Assembly (NCBI RefSeq): GCF_000812465.1 | Contig: NZ_JWMA01000055.1 | Coordinates: 1-64,000, forward strand | From: Cupriavidus sp. IDO | GTDB lineage: Bacteria > Pseudomonadota > Gammaproteobacteria > Burkholderiales > Burkholderiaceae | Direction: 5' to 3' | DNA length: 64,000 nt | Part shown: piece after piece, positions 48,124 through 56,431 of the stretch | Numbering within the stretch: the first letter of the stretch is position 1 | Layout: each line of letters opens with the position of its first letter | Program-made: the position numbers and the translations under genes | The notes under the pieces: model-generated | Told to the model about the DNA's origin: nothing | Seen by the model: the letters and a program-made list of their open reading frames with translations, nothing else | Databases searched by the model: none

Positions 48124-48485
48124 GTCCACAAGCCGAGCACGGTCAGCAGCAGCGAGCCACCGAGGTGCAATATGAGATGCATCAGCGCCCAGCCGAAGTC
48201 GCCGGCCGTCAGGTTGGTCACGACCTCACTGGAGAAAGTCGAGAACGTGGTCAGGCCGCCGAGGAACCCGGTAATGGCCAGCAGGCGCCACTCCGGCGAC
48301 AGCCCCGCATGGGTATCGAAGAAGCCGACCGCCAGCCCGACCAGGTAGCCACCGAGCAGGTTGGCCGCGAGCGTCCCGTACGGCAGCGCCGGGTTCAGCG
48401 CGTTCCACATCACCGAGAAGCCCCAGCGCAGCCAGGCACCCAGCGCAGCCCCTACGCCGACGGCAGCAAACCCTAGCGGCCCCAT
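48105..48485 (-). CDS. crcB: Fluoride channel CrcB/Fluc
   Basis: 126 residues with four hydrophobic segments. The signature [15 protein letters not shown] near 73-87 carries the Na+/fluoride site Phe and Thr residues, and the N-terminal [11 protein letters not shown] is conserved. A dual-topology homodimer exports fluoride. It starts at the moaE stop (one-base overlap TGATG), so it is translated with the molybdopterin genes. No fluoride riboswitch is visible; the gene has no leader of its own. Confidence 0.95.
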   Translation of the reverse strand: MGPLGFAAVGVGAALGAWLRWGFSVMWNALNPALPYGTLAANLLGGYLVGLAVGFFDTHAGLSPEWRLLAITGFLGGLTTFSTFSSEVVTNLTAGDFGWALMHLILHLGGSLLLTVLGLWTYRVLA

Positions 48486-48979
48486 CAGTCCTTGCCCCCG
48501 GCGTCCTCGCCAGTGGCGTTGAGCGAGGGAATGCCCCAGCGCTGCAGCGCCGCTTCGTCGGTCACGCGGGCATCGACCCAGCGGGCGCCCTCGGGCGTTT
48601 CCTCCTTCTTCCAGAACGGGGCTTCGGACTTGAGGTAGTCCATGATGAATTCGCAGGCGGCAAAGGCATTGCCACGATGCGCCGATGCGACCGCGACCAG
48701 CACGATCTGGTCCTGCGGCATCAGCGGGCCGACGCGATGGATGATGGTCACACCGAGCAACGCCCAGCGCTCGCAGGCAGCCGCCTCGATCTGGGCCAGC
48801 GCCTTCTCGGTCATGCCGGGATAGTGCTCCAGCTCCATCGCGCTCACGGCACTGCCTTCGCTGACATCGCGCACGGTGCCGATAAAGCTCGCCACCGCGC
48901 CGATCTCGGGCCGGCCGGCGCGCAGCGCCGCGACTTCGGCGCCGAGGTCAAAATCTTCGCGCTGTACCCTGACGCTCAT
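48485..48979 (-). CDS. moaE: Molybdopterin synthase catalytic subunit
   Basis: 164 residues. [10 protein letters not shown] near residue 30, the [19 protein letters not shown] block near 88, and the catalytic Lys region [10 protein letters not shown] near 125 are typical. Together with MoaD it adds the dithiolene sulfurs to precursor Z. The start is ATG 48979, two bases before the moaD stop codon region; the longer frame to 49111 runs through moaD. Confidence 0.95.
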   Translation of the reverse strand: MSVRVQREDFDLGAEVAALRAGRPEIGAVASFIGTVRDVSEGSAVSAMELEHYPGMTEKALAQIEAAACERWALLGVTIIHRVGPLMPQDQIVLVAVASAHRGNAFAACEFIMDYLKSEAPFWKKEETPEGARWVDARVTDEAALQRWGIPSLNATGEDAGGKD

Positions 48980-48980
48980 G

Positions 48981-49238
48981 TCAGCCTCCGGTGACCGGTG
49001 GAAAGAAGGCAACCTCGCAGCCGTCGGCAATCGGCGTGTCGGCGCGGGCAACAGCGTGGTCCACGGCCATGCGCAGCGCGCGGCCTTCGGCCAGCGTTTC
49101 CGCCCATGCACCGCCCCGGCTGCGCAGCCATTGCCGCAGCTCGCCTACGGTACGCACATCCTGCGGCACTTCAGCGCGCTCGGCAGCCAGCCCGAGCTGC
49201 TCGCGCACGCTGGCGAAGAATCGGAGTTCGATATGCAT
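48981..49238 (-). CDS. moaD: Molybdopterin synthase sulfur carrier subunit
   Basis: 85 residues, ubiquitin-like fold, ending VAFFPPVTGG; the Gly-Gly terminus is the site of thiocarboxylation. The N-terminus is MHIELRFFASVREQLG. The start is ATG 49238; GTG 49241 is the preceding codon. Lies between moeA and moaE. Confidence 0.94.
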   Translation of the reverse strand: MHIELRFFASVREQLGLAAERAEVPQDVRTVGELRQWLRSRGGAWAETLAEGRALRMAVDHAVARADTPIADGCEVAFFPPVTGG

Positions 49239-49267
49239 CACGACTTCTCTCGTCCTGAACCCGGCCG

Positions 49268-50509
49268 TCAGCCGAGCAGGCCATCAAACGGAATGAACTG
49301 CACGGTGTCGCCGCGCGCGATCGGCTGGTTGGGCGGATTGTCGACCAGGCCGTCGCCCCATACGGTGGACGTCAGCACGCCCGAACTCTGGTTCGGGAAC
49401 AGGTCCAGCCCGCCTTCGGCGTTCAGGCGCGCGCGCAGGAACTCGTTGCGGCGGTCGCCCTTGGGCAGATCGAAGTCCGCACGCAGCGGCAGGCGTTTCG
49501 GTGCCACGTCGGCCACGCCCTGCAGGCGCAGGATGAATGGCCGCACGAACAGCAGGAAGGTGACGAAGCTCGACACCGGGTTGCCAGGCAGCCCCAGGAA
49601 GAAGGCCGCATCCGAGCTGGCATTGCTCACCTGCCCGAAGGCCAGCGGCTTGCCCGGCTTGATTGCGATCTGCCACATGTCGAGGCGCCCTTCGGCTTCC
49701 ACCGCGGGCTTGATATGGTCTTCCTCGCCAACCGAGACGCCGCCGGAGGTGATGATCAGGTCGTGCCCCTGTGCCGCACGCCGCAGGGTGTCGCGCGTTG
49801 CCGCCAGCGTGTCCGGCACGATGCCGAAGTCGCTGACTTCGCAGCCGAGGTTTTCCAGCAGGCCGCGCAGCGTGAAACGGTTCGAGTTGTAGATCGCACC
49901 CGGCTTGAGCGGCTCGCCCGGCATCGCCAGTTCGTCGCCGGTAAAGAACACCGCGACGCGCACGCGGCGCACTACGTCCAGCTTTGCCTGGCCAACCGAA
50001 GCGGCCAGACCCAGCGCCTGCGGCGTCAGCCGCGTGCCGGCAGGCAGGATCACGCTGCCGGCCTCGATGTCCTCGCCCGCGCGCCGGACCCACTCACCGG
50101 ACTGCGGCACATGGTTGACGATGACGTCCTCGCCCTCGGCGGTGCACTGCTCCTGCATCACCACGGCATCGGCGCCCCCCGGGATCAGCCCGCCGGTAAA
50201 GATGCGTGCAGCGGTGCCGGGCTCGAGCGCGGTACCGACATGCCCGGCGGGAATCCGTTGCGACACCCGCAGCCGCGTGCCCGCGGCCGGGATATCCGCG
50301 GCACGCACGGCGTAGCCATCCATCGAAGTGTTATCTGCCGGCGGCACGCGCAGCGTGCTGGTCACGGGCGCGGCCAGCACGCGGCCGTTGGCGGCGAGCG
50401 TGTCGGCCTGCTCCACCTGCGCCAGCGGACGGGCGGCGCCAAGCAGCGCGTCAAGCGCCTGGGCCATGGTCAGCATCGGGGGACGGGAAGGTGCTGCGGC
50501 TTGGGTCAT
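49268..50509 (-). CDS. moeA: Molybdopterin molybdenumtransferase
   Basis: 413 residues. Domain motifs visible: DNTSMDGYAVRAADIP near 60, the IFTGGLIPGGADAVVMQEQ region near 110, FTGDELAMPGEPL near 190, and ITSGGVSVGEEDHIKP near 255. It inserts molybdate into adenylated molybdopterin. It lies 176 bp after thrC, and 29 bp before moaD. Confidence 0.95.
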   Translation of the reverse strand: MTQAAAPSRPPMLTMAQALDALLGAARPLAQVEQADTLAANGRVLAAPVTSTLRVPPADNTSMDGYAVRAADIPAAGTRLRVSQRIPAGHVGTALEPGTAARIFTGGLIPGGADAVVMQEQCTAEGEDVIVNHVPQSGEWVRRAGEDIEAGSVILPAGTRLTPQALGLAASVGQAKLDVVRRVRVAVFFTGDELAMPGEPLKPGAIYNSNRFTLRGLLENLGCEVSDFGIVPDTLAATRDTLRRAAQGHDLIITSGGVSVGEEDHIKPAVEAEGRLDMWQIAIKPGKPLAFGQVSNASSDAAFFLGLPGNPVSSFVTFLLFVRPFILRLQGVADVAPKRLPLRADFDLPKGDRRNEFLRARLNAEGGLDLFPNQSSGVLTSTVWGDGLVDNPPNQPIARGDTVQFIPFDGLLG

Positions 50510-50685
50510 GGTGCGATGTGGAAAAGGGTTGGCCCATGAAAAACGGCCCGCGCATTGCCGCCGCGAAGCATGCCGCGGCAGACAATCCGGGGGCCGGAGT
50601 TCGGGCCCGCAGCCTGATTGTAACGAGTTGGCGCCGGCACGGCACGCGGCGGCGCCGCAGCCGTGCCCGTGGCGACAACGCGTGC

Positions 50686-52131
50686 TTACAGGCCGGTGTG
50701 ACGGGCGATGTAGGCCTTCACCTGGCTGGCGTCGGCCGCCATCACTTCAAAGCGCTGCGGCAGGCTCTCGATGCCCTCGAAGCGGGCGGGCCGCTCCGGC
50801 TCGTGACCCAGCGCCTCGCGGATGGTGTCGGCAAACTTGGCCGGCAGCGCGGTCTCCAGCACCACCATCGGCACGCCGGGACTGAGATGCTCGCGCGCCA
50901 CCTTGACGCCATCGGCAGTATGGGTATCGATGGTGATGCCATAGCGCGACGACAGGTCACGGATGGTCGCCACGCGGTCATCGTGCGTGCTGCGGCCCGA
51001 CACAAAGCCGAACTGGCGGATACGGTCGAATTTTGGCGTGCCGGACAGGTCGAAACCGCCCTTGTCTTCCACGTCGCGGAACAGCGCGGCCAGCTTGCCG
51101 GCATCCTGCCCCAGCAGGTCGAACACGAAGCGCTCGAAGTTCGATGCCTTCGAGATATCCATGCTCGGGCTGGAGGTGTGGTACGTCTCGGCCGACTTGC
51201 GCACGCGATAGGCGCCGGTGCGGAAGAACTCGTCGAGCACGTCGTTCTCGTTGGTGGCGACCACCAGCTTGTCGATCGGCAAGCCCATCATGCGCGCGAT
51301 ATGGCCGGCGCAGACATTGCCGAAGTTGCCCGACGGCACGCAGAACGACACCTTCTGGCGCGGGCCGCTGGTGGCCAGCAGCCAGCCCTTGAAGTAGTAC
51401 ACCACCTGGGCGACCACGCGGGCCCAGTTGATCGAATTGACGGTGCCGATGCGCTGGCGCGCCTTGAATTCCAGGTCGTTCGAGACCGCCTTGACGATGT
51501 CCTGGCAGTCATCGAACACGCCTTCCACGGCCAGGTTGAAAATGTTCGGGTCCTGCAGGCTGAACATCTGCGCGGTCTGGAACGCGCTCATCTTGCGGTG
51601 CGGGCTCAGCATGAACACGCGGATGCCGCGCTTGCCGCGCATCGCGTATTCGGCAGCGCTGCCGGTGTCGCCCGAGGTGGCGCCGAGGATGTTCAGCTCC
51701 AGCCCGGCACGGCCCAGCGCGTACTCGAACAGGTTGCCGAGCAACTGCATCGCCATGTCCTTGAAGGCCAGCGTCGGGCCGTTGGACAGGCCTAGCAGTT
51801 GCAGCTTCGCGCCGCCTTCCTCGCCCAGCGTGCGCAGCGGCGTGATGTCGGCGGTGTTGTCGCCCTCACGCGCGTTGCAGTACACCTCGGCGGTATAGGT
51901 CTTGCGCGTCAGGGCGCGCAGGTCATCGGCCGGGATGTCGTCGCAGAACTTGCTCAGGATCTCGAATGCCAGGTCGGCATACGAAAGCTCGCGCCACGCT
52001 TCGAGCTCGTCGGCGGTGACTTGCGGGTACTGCGTCGGCAGGTACAGGCCACCGTCCGGCGCGAGGCCGCCCAGCAGGATCTCGGAAAAGGTTTGCGGCA
52101 CCTGATGGCCGCGGGTCGACTGGTATTTCAT
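50686..52131 (-). CDS. thrC: Threonine synthase
   Basis: 481 residues, the long form found in many Proteobacteria. The PLP-binding Lys is in NGPTLAFKDMAMQLLG near 110, and the phosphate-binding GNFGNV region is near 270. Converts O-phosphohomoserine to threonine. It starts 19 bp after hom, so the two form one unit with alaA upstream. Homoserine kinase (thrB) is not in the window. Confidence 0.96.
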   Translation of the reverse strand: MKYQSTRGHQVPQTFSEILLGGLAPDGGLYLPTQYPQVTADELEAWRELSYADLAFEILSKFCDDIPADDLRALTRKTYTAEVYCNAREGDNTADITPLRTLGEEGGAKLQLLGLSNGPTLAFKDMAMQLLGNLFEYALGRAGLELNILGATSGDTGSAAEYAMRGKRGIRVFMLSPHRKMSAFQTAQMFSLQDPNIFNLAVEGVFDDCQDIVKAVSNDLEFKARQRIGTVNSINWARVVAQVVYYFKGWLLATSGPRQKVSFCVPSGNFGNVCAGHIARMMGLPIDKLVVATNENDVLDEFFRTGAYRVRKSAETYHTSSPSMDISKASNFERFVFDLLGQDAGKLAALFRDVEDKGGFDLSGTPKFDRIRQFGFVSGRSTHDDRVATIRDLSSRYGITIDTHTADGVKVAREHLSPGVPMVVLETALPAKFADTIREALGHEPERPARFEGIESLPQRFEVMAADASQVKAYIARHTGL

Positions 52132-52150
52132 GGGAATCCGGGGCGTGCGC

Positions 52151-53461
52151 TCAGTTCAGTTCTTCCATGCGCAGGCGCGTGACATCGGACAGCACGGTCG
52201 GCAGCGCCTCGATCTTCGCGATGGCGGCGTTGACTTCCTTCTCGCGCGTCACGTGGCTCAGGATGATGATGTCGGTCTGCGGCTCGCCTTCGCGCGATTC
52301 CTTCTGCAGCATCGCGTCGATGGAGATGCCGGACTCGGCCAGGATACGGGTGATCTCGGCCAGCACGCCGGTTTCGTCGGCCACGCGCATGCGCAGGTAG
52401 TAAGAGCTGTTGATTTCCTCGATCGGCAGCACCGGCACGCTCGACAGCTCATCGGGCTGGAACGCCAGGTGCGGCACGCGATGGCCCGGATCGGCGGTGT
52501 GCAGGCGGGTCACGTCGACCAGGTCGGCGATCACGGCCGAGGCGGTCGGCTCGGCGCCGGCGCCCTTGCCGTAGTACAGCGTGGCGCCCACGGCGTCGCC
52601 CTGCACCAGCACGGCGTTCATGGCGCCTTCCACGTTGGCGATCAGGCGCGAGGCAGGCACCAGCGTCGGATGCACGCGCAGTTCCACGCCATCGTCGCGG
52701 CGGCGGGTGATGCCCAGCAGCTTGATGCGGTAGCCCAGTTCCTCGGCGTACTTGATGTCGATGGCGGACAGCCTGGTGATGCCTTCCACGTGCGCCTTGT
52801 CGAACTGCACCGGCATGCCGAAGGCAATCGCGCTCATCAGCGTGACCTTGTGCGCGGCGTCGATGCCTTCGATGTCGAAGGTCGGGTCGGCTTCCGCGTA
52901 GCCCAGTTGCTGCGCTTCCTTCAGTACCACGTCGAAATCCAGGCCCTTGTCGCGCATCTCGGACAGGATGAAGTTGGTGGTGCCGTTGATGATGCCGGCG
53001 ATCCACTGGATGCGGTTGGCGGTCAGGCCTTCGCGCAGCGCCTTGATGATGGGAATGCCACCGGCCACGGCGGCTTCGAACGCCACGATCACGCCCTTGC
53101 GGCGCGCGGCCTCGAAGATCTCGTTGCCGTGCACGGCCAGCAGCGCCTTGTTGGCGGTGACCACGTGCTTGCCGTTCTCGATCGCCTTGAGCACCAGCTC
53201 GCGCGCAATGCCGTAGCCGCCGATCAGCTCGACCACGATATCGATATCGGGACGCGTCACCACCAGGTTGGCGTCGTTCACGACCTCGACTTCCCCGTTG
53301 GTCAGCTCGCGGGCGCGTTCGGTGTTGAGATCGGCCACCATGGCAATCTCGATGCCGCGGCCAGCGCGGCGACGAATTTCTTCCTGGTTGCGCTTGAGCA
53401 CGTTGAACGTGCCGCTACCGACGGTACCGATGCCGAGCAGGCCAACTTTGATGGGGTTCAT
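52151..53461 (-). CDS. hom: Homoserine dehydrogenase
   Basis: 436 residues. The NAD(P)-binding GLLGIGTVGSGTFNVL is at 8-23, the catalytic domain includes GINGTTNFIL (conserved GGT/NFIL block), and a C-terminal ACT domain (about 350-430, SSYYLRMRVADETGVLAEITRIL) is the threonine feedback site. Reduces aspartate semialdehyde to homoserine. Lies 50 bp after alaA. Confidence 0.97.
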   Translation of the reverse strand: MNPIKVGLLGIGTVGSGTFNVLKRNQEEIRRRAGRGIEIAMVADLNTERARELTNGEVEVVNDANLVVTRPDIDIVVELIGGYGIARELVLKAIENGKHVVTANKALLAVHGNEIFEAARRKGVIVAFEAAVAGGIPIIKALREGLTANRIQWIAGIINGTTNFILSEMRDKGLDFDVVLKEAQQLGYAEADPTFDIEGIDAAHKVTLMSAIAFGMPVQFDKAHVEGITRLSAIDIKYAEELGYRIKLLGITRRRDDGVELRVHPTLVPASRLIANVEGAMNAVLVQGDAVGATLYYGKGAGAEPTASAVIADLVDVTRLHTADPGHRVPHLAFQPDELSSVPVLPIEEINSSYYLRMRVADETGVLAEITRILAESGISIDAMLQKESREGEPQTDIIILSHVTREKEVNAAIAKIEALPTVLSDVTRLRMEELN

Positions 53462-53511
53462 GAACGTTTGACTCTGAGTTGCTAAGGATGAGGTTGCGGC
53501 GCGGCCCGCGA

Positions 53512-54747
53512 TCAGGCCGCTGCCTTGCCGTGGCGTTTTCGGTACGCCTCCAGGAAGCGCGCGATGCGGCTGATGGCCTCGCGCAGGTCTTCCTCGTGCG
53601 GCAGGAATACGATGCGGAAATGGTCGGGCCTGGCCCAGTTGAAGCCCGAGCCCTGCACCAGCAGCACCTTGGACTCCTGGAGCAGTTCGTAGATGAACTC
53701 CTGGTCGTCCTGCACCGGGTACATCGACAGGTCCAGCTTGGGGAACAGGTAGAGCGCCGCCTTGGGCTTGACGCAGCTGACGCCCGGGATGGCGGTGATC
53801 AGCTCATAGGCCAGGTCGCGCTGGCGGCGCAGGCGCCCGCCTTCCGCAACCAGGTCGTTGATGCTCTGGTAGCCGCCCAGCGCGGTCTGGATCGCCCATT
53901 GGCCCGGCACGTTGGCGCACAGGCGCATCGACGACAGCATGTTCAGGCCCTCGATATAGTCGAGCGCCGGACGCTTGTCGCCCGAGACCACCATCCACCC
54001 CGCGCGGTAGCCGCACGACCGGTAATTCTTGGACAGGCCGTTGAAGGTCACCGTGAGCACGTCGGTCGACAGCGAGGCGATCGAGGTATGGGTGTGACCG
54101 TCATACAGGACCTTGTCATAGATCTCGTCGGCGAAGATGATCAGGCCGTGCTCGCGCGCGATGGCGACGATCTCAAGCAGCAGCTCGTCCGAATACAGCG
54201 CCCCGGTGGGGTTGTTCGGGTTGATGATGACGATGGCCTTGGTATGCGGCGTGATGCGGGCCCGGATATCGTCCGGGTCGGGCATCCAGTCGTTCGACTC
54301 GTCGCAGATATAGTGCACCGGCGTGCCGCCGGACAGGCTCACCGCGGCGGTCCACAGCGGGTAGTCGGGCGCCGGCACCAGCACTTCGTCGCCGCTGTTG
54401 AGCAGCGCGTTCACCGACATCACGATCAACTCGGACGCGCCGTTGCCGACATAGATGTCTTCCAGCCCGACGCCCTGGATATTTTTTTGCTGGGTGTAGT
54501 GCATGATCGCCTTGCGCGCGGCAAAAATGCCCTTGGAATCGGAATAACCTGCCGAATTTGGCAGGTTTCGCATCATGTCCTGCTGAATCTCTTCCGGGGC
54601 ATCAAAACCGAATACGGCCAGGTTGCCGATATTCAGCTTGATGATCTTGTGCCCTTCTTCCTCCATCTGCTTGGCCTTTTCCAGTACCGGGCCGCGGATG
54701 TCGTAGCAAACATTATTGAGTTTGTTGGATTTCTGGATGGGTTTCAC
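53512..54747 (-). CDS. alaA: Alanine transaminase AlaA-like PLP aminotransferase
   Basis: 411 residues, close to E. coli AlaA over its whole length (KSNKLNNVCYDIRGPV, NPNNPTGALYS, and the PLP Lys in FNGLSKNYRSCGYRAGW near 245). Transfers amino groups between glutamate and pyruvate. The glycine loop reads NIGNLAVFGFD where E. coli has NIGNPAPFGFD. The start is taken as GTG 54747 (VKPIQKSNKLNN) since the family begins there; the frame continues upstream to 54849 with unlikely sequence. Upstream of hom-thrC in one transcript. Confidence 0.92.
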   Translation of the reverse strand: MKPIQKSNKLNNVCYDIRGPVLEKAKQMEEEGHKIIKLNIGNLAVFGFDAPEEIQQDMMRNLPNSAGYSDSKGIFAARKAIMHYTQQKNIQGVGLEDIYVGNGASELIVMSVNALLNSGDEVLVPAPDYPLWTAAVSLSGGTPVHYICDESNDWMPDPDDIRARITPHTKAIVIINPNNPTGALYSDELLLEIVAIAREHGLIIFADEIYDKVLYDGHTHTSIASLSTDVLTVTFNGLSKNYRSCGYRAGWMVVSGDKRPALDYIEGLNMLSSMRLCANVPGQWAIQTALGGYQSINDLVAEGGRLRRQRDLAYELITAIPGVSCVKPKAALYLFPKLDLSMYPVQDDQEFIYELLQESKVLLVQGSGFNWARPDHFRIVFLPHEEDLREAISRIARFLEAYRKRHGKAAA

Positions 54748-54856
54748 GGCGATGTCGGCGGAGGCGAATGAGTGCCGCGGCAGCGGCAGCAAACAAGGGA
54801 ATCTGGGCGAACCTGAGCGAAAGCGGGGGCGCCGTCCGCTGCGGTGCAACGCGAAC

Positions 54857-54885
54857 GTGGCAGACGGGGAGGCAAAAGCTATAAT
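54857..54885 (+). promoter_or_regulatory. Sigma-70-like promoter for the Mth938-like/bcp genes
   Basis: GTGGCA (54857-54862), a 17-bp spacer and a perfect TATAAT (54880-54885). The start would be near 54892, leaving a 177-nt leader. The gap 54748-55068 also has to hold the alaA promoter on the other strand; CATAAT (about 54896-54901, minus) is a possible -10 for it. I see no other gene in the gap. Confidence 0.45.
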
Positions 54886-55068
54886 TTATCGGATTATGAC
54901 AGACTTCGGCAGGGATTCTTGCATTGCAGCGTGCACCCGAGGCACGCGCCGAGAACGCCGGCGACCGGCCGGCAAGCCCTGCCACCAACCCGCTGCCCGC
55001 CCGCGCTGTGGCCGCCCGTCCCGCGGGCCGGACCGGCTGCCTGCGGCGGGCGCCTCCGAGGCCCCCAA

Positions 55069-55458
55069 TTGAAACTCCACGCCGACCAGCCCCAGACACT
55101 CAATACGGTCACCGCCTACGGGCCGGGATACATCGAAATCAACCTGGTACGTCACACCACTTCCGTGCTGGTCATGCCCGAGGGCGAGATCCAGCCGTGG
55201 CCGGTCAGCCGTTTCGAGGACCTGGAACCGGCCCATTTCGAGGCCCTGGCCGAACTGGGCCCCGAAGTGGTGCTGCTGGGTACCGGCTCGCGCCTGCGCT
55301 TCCCGCACCCGCGGCTGACGGCTTCCCTGACGGGCCGCCATGTGGGCGTGGATGCCATGGATCTGCAGGCAGCATGCCGTACCTACAATATCCTGATGGC
55401 CGAGGGCCGCAAGGTGGCTGCCGTGCTGCTGGTCGAACCCGAAGCCCCGGCCGCCTGA
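55069..55458 (+). CDS. Mth938-like domain protein (DUF498/NDUFAF3 family)
   Basis: 129 residues. TVTAYGPGYIEINLVRHTTSVLVMP and ELGPEVVLLGTGSRLRFP, then GVDAMDLQAACRTYNILMAEGRKVAAVLL are characteristic of the Xcc1710/Mth938 fold. Human NDUFAF3 of this family helps complex I assembly; the bacterial role is unknown. The start is TTG 55069 with GAGG upstream; no ATG or GTG gives a family-like N-terminus. It lies 144 bp upstream of bcp. Confidence 0.82.
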   Translation: MKLHADQPQTLNTVTAYGPGYIEINLVRHTTSVLVMPEGEIQPWPVSRFEDLEPAHFEALAELGPEVVLLGTGSRLRFPHPRLTASLTGRHVGVDAMDLQAACRTYNILMAEGRKVAAVLLVEPEAPAA

Positions 55459-55602
55459 ACCGTCGCCGGAGCGGGCGCCCGCCCGCCGCAATGAAAGTTG
55501 AGTCAACGCCACGCTTGAAGTCTTCCGGTGCGCCCCAATCTGCTCGCGCTATGGCGGCAGCCCCTCTCCGATTCCTGCCCCCTCCTCCAGGAGCCACTAA
55601 GC

Positions 55603-56067
55603 ATGACAGTCAGTCTCAACAAGGCCGTACCGGACTTCAGCGCGCCGATGACCGGCGGCGCCACGTTCAGCCTCGCCGCCCAGCGCGGCAAGACGGTGGT
55701 CCTGTACTTCTACCCCAAGGACAACACCCCCGGCTGCACCACCGAGGCCATGAACTTCCGCGACCAGTACGACGACTTCGTCAAGGCTGGCGTGCATGTC
55801 TTCGGCATCTCGCGCGACAGCATGAAGTCGCATGAGAACTTCAAGGCCAAGCTGGAGTTGCCATTCGAGCTGATCTCGGATGCCGACGAAGCGGTCTGCA
55901 CGCTGTTCGATGTCATCAAGATGAAAAAACTCTATGGCAAGGAGTACCGCGGCATCGAACGCAGCACCTTCATCATCGACGGCAAGGGCATCCTGCGGCA
56001 CGAAATGCGCAGCATCAAGGTGCCCAATCATGTCGACGAAGTCCTGGAAATCGTAAAAGGGCTCTGA
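55603..56067 (+). CDS. bcp: Thiol peroxidase Bcp/PrxQ
   Basis: 154 residues, thioredoxin fold. The peroxidatic Cys is in DNTPGCTTEAMNFRD (near residue 46). In E. coli Bcp a resolving Cys lies five residues later; here that position is Met, and the only other Cys is in EAVCTLFDV (near 97), so it is either 1-Cys or uses that atypical partner. The start is ATG 55603 with AGGAG upstream. Reduces peroxides with thioredoxin. Followed by a gap holding a predicted RNA and terminator. Confidence 0.93.
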   Translation: MTVSLNKAVPDFSAPMTGGATFSLAAQRGKTVVLYFYPKDNTPGCTTEAMNFRDQYDDFVKAGVHVFGISRDSMKSHENFKAKLELPFELISDADEAVCTLFDVIKMKKLYGKEYRGIERSTFIIDGKGILRHEMRSIKVPNHVDEVLEIVKGL

Positions 56068-56137
56068 TCCGGGATGCCATCCGCAGGTGGCGTTGGCGCA
56101 GCCGCGACACACCGCAGCACGGTGGCGTGGCAAGCGA

Positions 56138-56166
56138 TTGCCAAACCGAAATCCTTCGGATACATT
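56138..56166 (+). promoter_or_regulatory. Sigma-70-like promoter in the bcp-phoH gap
   Basis: TTGCCA (56138-56143), exactly 17 bp, then TACATT (56161-56166); predicted start near 56173. It drives either the candidate RNA at 56173-56314 or the phoH transcript with that structured leader. Confidence 0.45.
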
Positions 56167-56172
56167 GGGCCG

Positions 56173-56314
56173 TAATGAGTTCAGATTCCGGATGCCACGC
56201 TGTTTCGACTTCCCGGCCCAGGCGGTTCGCGCCACAGGCCGGTAGCGGACCTGCCGTGTCGCCGGTCCGCGAAGAAGCCGCCTTACCTGTCTTGCAGGGA
56301 TGGCGGCTTTTTTG
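56173..56314 (+). ncRNA. Candidate structured RNA or phoH leader ending in a terminator
   Basis: Successive stem-loops: CCGGCC...GGCCGG enclosing GGCG-gttcg-CGCC (about 56211-56242), then GCGGACC...GGTCCGC (about 56245-56270), then the terminator. No credible open frame lies here. A promoter fits at the 5' end. The RNA could stop at the terminator as a small RNA of about 140 nt, or read-through could feed phoH, whose start codon is 118 bp further on. Confidence 0.4.
56275..56314 (+). terminator. Rho-independent terminator upstream of phoH
   Basis: AAGCCGCC (56275-56282) pairs with GGCGGCTT (56302-56309), with an inner CCTG-tcttg-CAGG stem; a T run follows. It may end bcp transcripts as well as the candidate RNA. 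Confidence 0.75.
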
Positions 56315-56431
56315 TTTGTCCGCGCCGGATGCCTCGCGCATGCATGCCCCGGCCAGCGGTCGCGCCTCGAATCACTGGCGCGATGCGGACACCACCGCCC
56401 CCTTCCCGTCCCCCTGAAAGGAAAGCCAAGC

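Noticed and set aside
48105-48485. Search for a fluoride riboswitch in front of crcB
   Set aside because: The gene starts at the moaE stop codon and there is no leader to hold one.
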